A stretch of DNA of 7,465 nt from Acetobacteraceae bacterium (GCA_030039695.1 JASHVB010000112.1:1-7465); one strand, 5' to 3'; shown: positions 1 through 6,394, counted from the stretch's first letter. Notes: generated from the sequence alone by a model not told the origin. Translations and numbers: made by a program.

Positions 1-504
1 CTCAGGGGTCGTCTGATTAGGTTTTATAAGGCCTACGCCAGGGTCATGTTCGAGCCCGAGTGGATACGGATATACTTCTTCTCCGGACTCAAGGGGCTGG
101 ACATCAACAAGCGCTACGTCTCCTTCATGGAGGAGCACGTCCTGAAGCGCATCTGCGAAGAGATCCGCTTCGTCTATGGTATGCCGTCGATTCGTGAGGT
201 GCCGGTAAAGCCAAAAGAGCTTGCCGCCTTCTGGATCTTCCATGGCGGGGTCTTCTATTACGGCGTCCGGCGAGAAGTGTACGGCGTACCGGTCCATGTC
301 GATGTCGACGAGTTCACGGAACTGAGCGTCGACAGCCTGCTGGCCGGATTTCCTCAAGTGGCCCGCAATATCCTCGCCGGCTCGGGATCGGCCGAGGTCG
401 AGGACACAGCAGGACAGGTTCGCCAGACGAGACCGAAGTCGGATGCGCTGTTGTCGCGTGAGCGTCGTGCCGTTCGAGCGACACGGTCGACGACGTCTCG
501 GTAG
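1..504 (+). CDS. TetR/AcrR-family regulator, C-terminal part (5' end outside window)
   Basis: The reading frame is open from base 1, so the gene starts to the left of the window; the ATG at 46 is internal. About 167 residues are visible. The segment around FEPEWIRIYFFSGLKGLDIN, followed by an Arg/Glu-rich helix (EEHVLKRICEEIRFVYG) and further amphipathic helices, has the look of the all-helical C-terminal ligand-binding and dimerisation domain of TetR-type repressors. The DNA-binding helix-turn-helix would be in the missing N-terminus, so the family call rests on the C-terminal domain only. After about residue 130 (RNILAG) the protein turns into a 37-residue Arg/Ser/Thr-rich tail that does not look like the family's usual end. 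The gene is convergent with the large-subunit gene of the hydroxylase. Inference: it may control that operon through the palindrome at 5228-5245. Confidence 0.65.
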   Translation, partial: LRGRLIRFYKAYARVMFEPEWIRIYFFSGLKGLDINKRYVSFMEEHVLKRICEEIRFVYGMPSIREVPVKPKELAAFWIFHGGVFYYGVRREVYGVPVHVDVDEFTELSVDSLLAGFPQVARNILAGSGSAEVEDTAGQVRQTRPKSDALLSRERRAVRATRSTTSR

Positions 505-556
505 GTCTGGGTAAGCGCCCTTCGGACCGCCGCATCCGGTCGGCCTTATCGAGATC

Positions 557-578
557 GGTCCCAACGCAGCTTTGGACC
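557..578. terminator. Possible bidirectional terminator hairpin between convergent genes
   Basis: An 8-bp stem (GGTCC.AA paired with TT.GGACC, one C/T mismatch) closes a 6-nt loop, CGCAGC. It lies between the regulator's stop at 504 and the large-subunit stop at 654, where a shared terminator would be expected. There is no clear T-tract on either side (only TTGCT on the plus side), so intrinsic termination is uncertain. Confidence 0.2.
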
Positions 579-605
579 TTGCTACTGGTCCGGCCGTCGA
601 GAGCT

Positions 606-619
606 CATCTGACCAGATG
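606..619. repeat. 14-nt inverted repeat CATCTG-AC-CAGATG
   Basis: This is a perfect dyad with 6-bp arms and a 2-nt AC spacer, 35 nt downstream (in gene sense) of the large-subunit stop codon. A second overlapping pairing, CTGGTC (585-590) with GACCAG (611-616), could form an alternative stem. It has the compact symmetry of a repressor site and the same AC spacer as the dyad at 5228-5245, but it sits at the 3' end of two convergent genes, where an operator makes little sense. A chance or RNA-structure role is equally possible. Confidence 0.3.
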
Positions 620-653
620 CCGGCGATCCAGCGGCCGCGATTGGGGTCTCCGG

Positions 654-3089
654 TCATCCCGCCCGCTCCTCCCGCAAACCGCGCTTCGCCTGCACAGGGT
701 GGAAATTCGCGCCTAGCATCTGCCAGATCTTGTCTGGGCGGAGCGGAAGCTGGTTGATCTCGATCCCAAACGGCTCCAACGCATTGCAGACGGCGTTGAC
801 GAGTGCTCCCGGCACCGGCCCCGGGATTCCTTCGCCGATTCCTCGCGACCCGAGTGGTGTGTGCGGGCACGGTGTGAACGAATGCGTGACCTCGATATGC
901 GGCACATCCGCTGCTGTTGCCAGCTTGTACGCCTCGAAGGTCGTTGTGAGTTGCTGACCGTTCTCGTCATACACGAACTCTTCGAACATTGCGTTCGAGA
1001 GGCCCTGCACGACACCGCCCTGAATCTGGCCTTCGACGATTAACGGATTGATCACGGTCCCGGCATCTTCGCACGTGACATACCGGTCGATTCTGAATTC
1101 GCCGGTCTTGGGAAACACCTCAACGAAGCATGCGTGGGCGCCAAAATAAAACATCGGCTTGGCCGCTTCGAAGTAGTTCGTCGCTTCGAGACCGGCCTGC
1201 TCGCCTGGGGGCAGAGCCACCGGTTTCATGATGATGCGGTCGGCGAGCTCCGCAAAACTGATCTTGTTTTCGCGGTCCAGCACGGGGAAGACAAACCCGG
1301 CTTCGAACTTGACGTCACCAGGCGAGACGTTGAGCTTCCGATCGTGAATAAAGATCCGGGCCATCTTCTCGCGCAGGCTGCGGCAAGCGTTGACGACGGC
1401 GCTAACGGTGTACGATCCTCCTCTCGCTCCCAGCGAACCGGATCCAAATGGCGTGTTCGCCGTATCGCCGGTCTGTACCAGCACATCGCTCGTCGAGATG
1501 CCGAAGGTCTCAGCGACCACTTGCGCAAATGTTGTCTCGTGGCTGGTGCCCTGTGGCGCATCTCCTTCGAGAACCTGGACCCGCCCGCGTGCGTCGATCC
1601 GTATGGTCGCTGACCCATAGCCCGGCTGATTTTCGAGCTGCACAAAGACGTCGGACGCGATGCCGGAGATCTCAACGCCGGTGCCGAAGCCTAGTCCCAC
1701 GTATCGCCCCTGGTCGCGCAGGTCCTTCTGCAGCGCCCGGAATTCGGGGACGTTCACCGTCGAGGCAAGTATGTTCAACGCCTTTCTGTAGTCCCCGCTA
1801 TCGAGATGGCAGCCAGTGGCTGTGATGTGGGGGAAGCTGCCAACCAAGTTGAGGCGGCGAAGCTCGATCGGATCCTTGCCGATCCTCCGGGCCAAGATGT
1901 CCATCATCCGCTCGATCACGAAGCGGCCAGGGAAGCTGCCAAATGAGCGCGACGGCGACAGCGAGGGCTTGTTCGTGACATAGCAGCGGAGCTGGATGTC
2001 ACATTTGGGGATATCGTACCCCGAAGGTAATGTCGCGGCACCAAGGACGGGCATCACGAAGCCCCAATAGACGCCCATGCAGCCGTCGCCGTTGTCCGCG
2101 ACGATGCGGGCCCGAAGCGCAAGGATTTTCCCGTCGCGTGACGCCGCGATCGTCATTTCGTGCCGCTGATCGCGCTCCTGGCCGACGACCAGCAGACTTT
2201 CTTCACGGGATTCGAGCCACCGCACCGGCCTTCCGAGCGTCTTGGCAAGCCATGGGATCAGCATCGATTCTCGGTAGAATGGCGCTTTAGTACCAAACCC
2301 GCCGCCCTGATCACGCGGCGCGATTACACGGACCTGCTGCGTCGACAGCCCCAAGACCTCGGCAAGCGCCAGGCGGTCGATGTGCGGCCGCTGCGTCGTA
2401 ATCCAGCACGTAAGGCCGTCGTCCTCGCTCCAGGCGGCCATTACGCCACGTGGCTCGAGCGCCGTGACTCCGGTTCGGTGCACCTTGAAGGTTTCACGCA
2501 CGACAACCGGAGCTGCGTCGATGATCGTCTGTATCTCATCGACGTTTGCCTGTACCGTTTCTGCGGTATAGCCACCGGTGAAGCTCATGGAGAAAATTTC
2601 GTTGTTCTCCCAGCCGTCGTGGATAACTGGCGCACCCGGCCGCATAGCCTCCTCGGGGGAGCCGACATAAGGAAGGTCCGAGTACACGACCTCGACGAGC
2701 TCAGCCGCGTCCTCGGCGAGGTAGCGGTCGGTTGCGACAATGACCGCAACGGGCTCTCCGTTGAACTTGACCCGTCCGACCGCCAGTGGCCAGTGCTTGG
2801 GAAACTTGCCTGGTAGGTTGGGCACAACGATCGGGTGGGGCAGCGGTGCCAGGCGTTCTTTGATGTCCTCGCCCGTGAAAATCGCGATGACGCCGGGGGC
2901 TTTCAACGCTGCAGTCGTATCTATCGACACGATCCCGGCGTGAGAGTGGCTCGATCGCACAAAAACGCAGTGCAACGCCCCTGAAATCTTCATGTCAGCA
3001 AAATACTGGCCGCGGCCGGCGGTTAACCGCACGTCCTCCTTGCGCACGACCGGCTTGCCGATCACAACAAACTCGCCGTCGGCATTCAT
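654..3089 (-). CDS. Molybdenum hydroxylase large subunit (xanthine dehydrogenase/CoxL family, Mo-cofactor binding)
   Basis: The product is 811 residues, normal for a stand-alone CoxL/xanthine-dehydrogenase-type large subunit. It carries the molybdopterin-cytosine-dinucleotide cofactor and does the substrate hydroxylation. Visible signatures: an N-terminal a/b-hammerhead region (about residues 15-140), QGGGFGTK (261-268), the loop PSRSFGSFPGRFVIER (379-394) where related enzymes have AYRCSFR or AYRGAGR, QGTSHETTFAQVVAE (513-527), CEDAGTVINPLIVEGQIQGG (673-692) and GSRGIGEG (747-754), whose Glu 753 matches the general-base glutamate of the family. The ATG at 3089 is preferred: it has AAAGGAG 7 nt upstream and overlaps the small-subunit stop as ATGA. 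A longer frame to 3173 exists but lies inside the upstream gene. It is last in the M-S-L operon. The loop argues against a true CO dehydrogenase; the substrate is unknown. Confidence 0.93.
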   Translation of the reverse strand: MNADGEFVVIGKPVVRKEDVRLTAGRGQYFADMKISGALHCVFVRSSHSHAGIVSIDTTAALKAPGVIAIFTGEDIKERLAPLPHPIVVPNLPGKFPKHWPLAVGRVKFNGEPVAVIVATDRYLAEDAAELVEVVYSDLPYVGSPEEAMRPGAPVIHDGWENNEIFSMSFTGGYTAETVQANVDEIQTIIDAAPVVVRETFKVHRTGVTALEPRGVMAAWSEDDGLTCWITTQRPHIDRLALAEVLGLSTQQVRVIAPRDQGGGFGTKAPFYRESMLIPWLAKTLGRPVRWLESREESLLVVGQERDQRHEMTIAASRDGKILALRARIVADNGDGCMGVYWGFVMPVLGAATLPSGYDIPKCDIQLRCYVTNKPSLSPSRSFGSFPGRFVIERMMDILARRIGKDPIELRRLNLVGSFPHITATGCHLDSGDYRKALNILASTVNVPEFRALQKDLRDQGRYVGLGFGTGVEISGIASDVFVQLENQPGYGSATIRIDARGRVQVLEGDAPQGTSHETTFAQVVAETFGISTSDVLVQTGDTANTPFGSGSLGARGGSYTVSAVVNACRSLREKMARIFIHDRKLNVSPGDVKFEAGFVFPVLDRENKISFAELADRIIMKPVALPPGEQAGLEATNYFEAAKPMFYFGAHACFVEVFPKTGEFRIDRYVTCEDAGTVINPLIVEGQIQGGVVQGLSNAMFEEFVYDENGQQLTTTFEAYKLATAADVPHIEVTHSFTPCPHTPLGSRGIGEGIPGPVPGALVNAVCNALEPFGIEINQLPLRPDKIWQMLGANFHPVQAKRGLREERAG

Positions 3090-3583
3090 GTCGTCGCTCC
3101 TTTCGCTTCCTTGATCGCGCGAGCTGCATTTCGAACCGCCTCTACGATGTGCGAGTAGCCGGTGCAGCGGCACAGATTGCCAACCAGCGCAGTTCGAATT
3201 TCATCGTCTGTGGGATCCTCGTTACGTACGATGAAGTCGCTCATGTTCATGAGGATGCCGGGCGTGCAGTAGCCGCATTGCAGCGCGTGGGCATCCTGGA
3301 AGGCTGTTTGCAGTGGATACGGCTTTCCGTCTTTGGCCAATCCCTCCACCGTTAATACCGTATGTCCCGAAATCTGCCCCGCAAGCAGCATACAGGATTT
3401 CACCGCCTCGCCGTCCAACTGAACCGTGCATGCGCCGCATACCCCCTCGAAGGTGCAGCCGACATGAGTGCCTGTTAGGCCGAGATGGTCCCGCAGAAAG
3501 TCAACAAGCAAGGTTCGCGGCAAGACATTCGCCTCAATCTCCTGTCCATTGATGTGAGCACGGATGGTGATGGACCTTGTCAT
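3086..3583 (-). CDS. Molybdenum hydroxylase [2Fe-2S] small subunit (CoxS/XdhA-type)
   Basis: The product is 165 residues, the usual length. It carries the two [2Fe-2S] clusters that pass electrons from the Mo-cofactor of the large subunit to the FAD of the medium subunit. The N-terminal plant-ferredoxin-type domain has Cys 43, 49, 52 and 64 (GCTFEGVCGACT...SC). The C-terminal four-helix domain has Cys 103 and 106 (QCGYCTPG) and Cys 138 and 140 (CRCTGY), so all eight cluster ligands are present. The first pair is spaced C-x5-C, one residue more than the common C-x4-C. There is no signal peptide, so a cytoplasmic complex is expected. Both ends are translationally coupled: the ATG at 3583 overlaps the medium-subunit stop by 4 bases and the TGA overlaps the large-subunit ATG by 4 bases. 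AAAGGTG 7 nt upstream serves as ribosome-binding site. Confidence 0.95.
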   Translation of the reverse strand: MTRSITIRAHINGQEIEANVLPRTLLVDFLRDHLGLTGTHVGCTFEGVCGACTVQLDGEAVKSCMLLAGQISGHTVLTVEGLAKDGKPYPLQTAFQDAHALQCGYCTPGILMNMSDFIVRNEDPTDDEIRTALVGNLCRCTGYSHIVEAVRNAARAIKEAKGATT

Positions 3584-4488
3584 TGTGAGGCACCTTTCGT
3601 CGCTCGTTCGAAGGCCTTCAGGGTCACGTCCCTGCCGATCTCCTGAATAAGCAGTCGCCGATAGTCGGCAGTCGACCAGCTATCGCTTTGCACGTCGACA
3701 GTCTGAGCCGCGTTGAGAAAGAGGTGTGTGATGGCGTCCCCGGAGTCGGCGGATAAGCCGGGCAGCGCGCGTTCAGCGGCGGCAAGCCGTTGCGAGCCGT
3801 TGACGAGACCACCTACAGCGACGCGCGCGCTCGTGCAGGTTCCGTGCTGATCGACTGTCAACGCGACCCCAACGCCAACAATGGGAAGCGTGGCTGCCGA
3901 TACGCCCCACTTCCGGTAGGCACTGCCGGAACGTTCTGTCGGCCCAGCGAAGAGGATCGATCGTAGGAGTTCGCTAGACTGGCTCGCGGTCTGCATCGGC
4001 CCGCGCAAGAAATCGTCGATCACGAGTGATCGCGTTTGAACGCCACCTGCGGGGTTGAGCGAGCACAGAACCACGGTGGGCCCGATTGCCAGACTTGCTA
4101 CCGGTATGCACGCGGCCACGTAGTTCCAGCACAGCGAACCACCGATCGTGCCACGATTGCGCACCTGGCGGTCGCCAACATGGCGTGCTGCATCTGCGAT
4201 CGCACCGAATGCCCCTTCTTGCAGCTCCGGAGCACCTGCGAGGTCGACGTAGCGCGTCATCGCGCCAATCCGCAGCATCCCGTCTTGCCAAGAAATGCCC
4301 CGAAGCTCTGCGACACCGTTGAGGTCAACCAGCGCGTCCGGACGTGCGAGGCGGGACTTCATTGCCTGCATCAGGCTCATACCCCCCGCGATCGGTAGCG
4401 TCTCTTTGCCGTCGACCAATGAGAGTCCAAGCAGAGCTTCGTCCACTGTCGTCGGACTTTGGAGACATTCGATTGGCGCTGGGTACAT
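3580..4488 (-). CDS. Molybdenum hydroxylase FAD-binding medium subunit (CoxM-type)
   Basis: The product is 302 residues, a typical length for the family. It binds FAD in a PCMH-type fold and receives electrons from the small subunit. The two flavin-binding signatures are visible: AGGMSLMQAMKSRL (34-47; family form AGGQSLIPLMKLRL) and RNRGTIGGSL (110-119). The C-terminal part (about 190-300) fits the CO-dehydrogenase flavoprotein C-terminal domain. The start at 4488 is chosen because TGGAGG lies 5 nt upstream. In-frame ATGs at 4500 and 4551 would add 4 or 21 residues (including PWGSRPKASAIQSFEQ) that do not look like the family. The stop overlaps the small-subunit start as ATGA. It is the first hydroxylase gene of the operon, 114 nt after the EthD gene. 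Confidence 0.92.
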   Translation of the reverse strand: MYPAPIECLQSPTTVDEALLGLSLVDGKETLPIAGGMSLMQAMKSRLARPDALVDLNGVAELRGISWQDGMLRIGAMTRYVDLAGAPELQEGAFGAIADAARHVGDRQVRNRGTIGGSLCWNYVAACIPVASLAIGPTVVLCSLNPAGGVQTRSLVIDDFLRGPMQTASQSSELLRSILFAGPTERSGSAYRKWGVSAATLPIVGVGVALTVDQHGTCTSARVAVGGLVNGSQRLAAAERALPGLSADSGDAITHLFLNAAQTVDVQSDSWSTADYRRLLIQEIGRDVTLKAFERATKGASQ

Positions 4489-4569
4489 CGGGGCCTCCAT
4501 CTGTTCGAAACTTTGTATTGCGCTTGCCTTAGGTCGACTTCCCCACGGCATCCGGCCTGTGGCGGCCTC

Positions 4570-4588
4570 AACCGCTTGTATGGCGGTT
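4570..4588 (-). other. Hairpin in the EthD-medium subunit intergenic gap
   Basis: AACCGC and GCGGTT form a perfect 6-bp stem around a 7-nt loop in the 114-nt gap between the EthD stop and the medium-subunit start. An alternative small stem (CGGT/ACCG, 4584-4596) overlaps it, so the two are mutually exclusive. There is no T-tract, so it is not a normal terminator. It could be a processing or mRNA-stability element that sets different levels for the EthD protein and the hydroxylase. This is inference only. Confidence 0.25.
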
Positions 4589-4602
4589 CGAGACCGTGTG
4601 TG

Positions 4603-5193
4603 TCAGGCCCTGTCGAAAATCTGGTATTCCTGCGTCATGAGGATTAGCGTGCGCTCGTCCAGAAACTTCTGCTCATCTTCCAGAAGCTTCCCGCCAGCTT
4701 CCGCCCCAGCGACCGTCGCGAATGCGTCCGCCATGTCTTCTTCGCTCTGCCACCAGACTTCAGCGAAGCCCTGATAAGGATTGGGCTTCAGGCCCCTTAT
4801 GTCTGCTGCAGCCTGCGCTGTCGCGGACGGTATGAGGTGGCTTTGGATATAGCGCTTTGCGCGTATGTCGCGGGCGAGCGAACGGACCAGTGGCGCATGT
4901 TGCTCGAGCCAATACTGATGAAAACTCCGGTCTGACATGTCCTCGGGCTTCACAAGCAGGAATACCATTTTGATCGCGGGCAGCTTGGCGACGCCCGGCG
5001 GCGGATTGCCGTGATCCTGAGTGGCACTTGCCCCAGCGCGCCGAGCGCTCGCCTCTGATGCCGCCTGCAGTACGCTCGCCCATGGCAGACCACCCGCGAG
5101 GCGGATCCCGGTGTGCATACGCACGAAACAGCCGTTCAAACTACCCACGACGGGAACGTGAGATGAAACGAGCGGCGGCTGCGGTAACATCAT
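4603..5193 (-). CDS. EthD-domain protein with unusual N-terminal extension
   Basis: Residues about 73-190 (IKMVFLLVKPEDMSDRSFHQ..., then HAPLVRSLA, and a PYQGFAEVWWQSEEDMADAF segment) match the pattern of EthD-family small ferredoxin-like-fold proteins. The family is named after a protein of the ethyl tert-butyl ether degradation cluster, and its biochemical role is mostly unclear. The family core is about 100-120 residues; this product is 196. The first 75 residues (Pro/Ala/Ser-rich, no clear membrane segment) have no equivalent I recognise. The start is well supported: GGGAGGAG lies 3 nt before the ATG at 5193, with GGAGG 5 nt from it and 8 nt from a second ATG at 5190. An internal ATG at 4968 would give the bare domain but has no ribosome-binding site. 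It heads the hydroxylase operon, just behind a promoter and palindromic operator. Confidence 0.75.
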   Translation of the reverse strand: MMLPQPPLVSSHVPVVGSLNGCFVRMHTGIRLAGGLPWASVLQAASEASARRAGASATQDHGNPPPGVAKLPAIKMVFLLVKPEDMSDRSFHQYWLEQHAPLVRSLARDIRAKRYIQSHLIPSATAQAAADIRGLKPNPYQGFAEVWWQSEEDMADAFATVAGAEAGGKLLEDEQKFLDERTLILMTQEYQIFDRA

Positions 5194-5196
5194 TCT

Positions 5197-5204
5197 CTCC
5201 TCCC
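5197..5204 (-). promoter_or_regulatory. Strong ribosome-binding site of the EthD gene
   Basis: On the minus strand GGGAGGAG precedes two consecutive ATG codons (5193 and 5190). GGAGG is 5 nt from the first and 8 nt from the second. It decides the start of the EthD gene in favour of the long form. Confidence 0.7.
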
Positions 5205-5227
5205 GGGCTGACTGCTCTTAGCGAGCG

Positions 5228-5245
5228 AGTTATCGACCGATAACT
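5228..5245. promoter_or_regulatory. Palindromic operator candidate upstream of the EthD-hydroxylase operon
   Basis: AGTTATCG-AC-CGATAACT is a perfect inverted repeat with 8-bp arms and a 2-nt spacer. It lies 35 nt before the EthD start codon and covers the predicted -10 box, the position where a repressor would block RNA polymerase. The length and symmetry fit a TetR-family operator, and a TetR-type protein is encoded at the left edge of the window. The pairing of that regulator with this site is inference. Confidence 0.55.
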
Positions 5246-5265
5246 TCGTCCACGGTCGGCGTCAA
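5237..5265 (-). promoter_or_regulatory. Predicted sigma-70-type promoter of the EthD-hydroxylase operon
   Basis: On the minus strand a -35 box TTGACG (5265-5260, 5 of 6 consensus bases) is separated by 17 nt from TATCGG (5242-5237), a weak -10 box with only the first three bases matching. Transcription would start about 30-40 nt before the ribosome-binding site. The -35 box lies in a second small dyad, GGCGT-CA-ACGCC (5258-5269), and the -10 box in the large palindrome. Confidence 0.4.
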
Positions 5266-5269
5266 CGCC

Positions 5270-5572
5270 AGTCACACTCCTGCGATGGCTCACGTCTCCT
5301 GATGATGACTCGCGAAACGTGTAGTTCCGCCTTGTAATTCTTAGGGATAGTGCGTCGGGCCACATTGACGTGGAATATCGATTATTCTTGCGCGGAATGG
5401 GCCCGTTGCGATCGGCAAACCTGCCTTCGAAAATCGAGCGGCTGCGCACAAGCACTGTTGTCGCGCTACCGCTTCGAGCGGGGATTACGACGGTAGGGAA
5501 CGGTTCTGGCAGCGATCACGCAGGCACGGTCCGCGCTCTCTGGGTCCCAAACGGGGATTCCCATAGTCATGT
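5270..5572. other. Stretch without a supportable gene
   Basis: About 300 nt upstream of the operon promoter. Frames are open on both strands here (for example a plus-strand frame from 5370 and a minus-strand frame from 5455), but their products are low-information, rich in Arg/Ser/Thr, and resemble no family I know. No tRNA, direct-repeat array or insertion-sequence end was recognised. It may be decayed sequence continuous with the ligD remnant to its right. Confidence 0.4.
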
Positions 5573-5773
5573 TTACGATGCCCTAGTCCAATGGGCGTTT
5601 GTAACATTGCTGTTTCGGATGAGAGTAAGCGTGTTAGCGGCGGCGAAGATAAGACCATCGAGTCCCAGAAGGACAACAATAATAACCGCCGCGGCAATCT
5701 TCACGGCCGTCACTGAAAGCGCATTGGATGGCTGTTCGAAGATGCGTCCGCTTGCTCGCAGTTGTGGGATCAC
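5573..5773 (-). CDS. Possible small single-pass membrane protein (hypothetical)
   Basis: A 66-residue frame starting at a GTG codon. The middle (AVKIAAAVIIVVLLGLDGLIFAA, residues about 23-45, read in two parts) is a plausible single transmembrane helix, followed by a short polar tail. The start lies only 7 nt after the stop of the ligD remnant. No good ribosome-binding site is visible (GAG at most), and there is no family I recognise. The hydrophobic run and the in-frame stop placement favour a real small protein over a shadow, but it could equally be chance coding in decayed DNA. Confidence 0.35.
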   Translation of the reverse strand: MIPQLRASGRIFEQPSNALSVTAVKIAAAVIIVVLLGLDGLIFAAANTLTLIRNSNVTNAHWTRAS

Positions 5774-5780
5774 GCGTATC

Positions 5781-6394
5781 TCAGCCGCCTGCGGGAGTTT
5801 TCACGGCGATGCGTGCGGCCCGGGGATCAGCAATGTCACGCACAACTTCGGCCGCCCGCTTGTCTTGGCGGACGCCCAGGAAAACGGAGTGGCGCAGCCG
5901 TCCGCTGCCTGACCAGCCAGCATATTCGACTTCGACGACAAGTTCTGGTCGACCCCAGTGAATCGCGCGGTCGAGTGGATCGCCTGCATACAAGAAGCGC
6001 TGCGAGCCTCGCGCGGGTGTGACCGATCAAGTCGCTCCCGAAGCACCGATAATTCGCACGCGTTGAAGCCCGTTCCAACACCGCCAGCGTAGTGGAGATC
6101 GCCACTCGGGTCATAGTAGCCCACGCGGGGCGATCCAAGCCCGCTGCGATGTCCTTACGGCGGGGTCCAGCCAAGCACGACGAACTCCTCGCGGCTGCGG
6201 CATTTGACCGTTAGCCACGCACTGCTGCGACCTGGGCGATATGACGCGCTTGCTCGCTTGCAGACGATGCCCTCGAGCCCCATCGCGCAGGCTCGGCGGT
6301 ACATCTCGACGGCCTCACCAACGTGATGTCCGCTATATCGGAGCATTCCTTTCCAGTCCGAGGGTCTCATTGATTTATCAAGGAATCGTTGTCT
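5781..6394 (-). pseudogene. ligD: Decayed 3' fragment of a LigD-type ATP-dependent DNA ligase
   Basis: Three blocks in order match the C-terminal half of LigD-type ligases. Block 1 (from about 6394, clear from 6343) reads LRYSGHHVGE, EMYRRACAMGLEGIVCKRA and AWLTVKC: ligase motif IV (EGIVxK) and motif V (WLxVK). It ends in VVLGWTPP then TAA at 6157-6155. The same frame then continues GLGS.RVGYYDPSGDLHYAGGVGTGF (6154 to about 6025), the start of the OB fold, so the TAA is a nonsense mutation. Block 3 (about 6000-5781: LYAGDPLDRAIHWGRPELVVEVEYAGWSG, EDK-like QDKRAAEVVRDIADP) is in another frame, so a frameshift lies between about 6025 and 6000. The catalytic KxDG lysine motif and everything upstream are missing. 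LigD seals double-strand breaks with Ku in bacterial end joining; this copy cannot work. Confidence 0.88.

Noticed and set aside
2160..2816. A 218-residue open frame on the plus strand
   Set aside because: It lies wholly inside the large-subunit gene on the opposite strand, which has clear family motifs. The plus-strand product shows no family features and is a by-product of GC-rich codons.
3090..3173. Longer N-terminus for the large subunit
   Set aside because: The extra 28 residues (Arg/Ser/Gly-rich) are read from the end of the small-subunit gene. The ATG at 3089 has a good ribosome-binding site and the ATGA overlap.
654..4488. Aerobic CO dehydrogenase (coxMSL) in the strict sense
   Set aside because: The gene order is the same, but the large subunit lacks the AYRCSFR loop with its Cys, so CO oxidation is not supported.
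4505..4545. Separate promoter in front of the medium-subunit gene
   Set aside because: Only a vague AATACAAAG-like -10 and no matching -35 box at the right distance on the minus strand.
4489..4551. Longer N-terminus for the medium subunit
   Set aside because: The upstream ATGs have no clear ribosome-binding site, and the added residues do not match the family's start. TGGAGG just before 4488 decides for the shorter form.
5364..5369. Plus-strand TTGACG as a divergent promoter
   Set aside because: No acceptable -10 box follows at 16-18 nt, and there is no supportable plus-strand gene downstream.
5370..5912. A 180-residue plus-strand frame
   Set aside because: Low-information product with no recognisable domain. 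Its right part is antisense to the ligD remnant and to the small membrane-protein frame.
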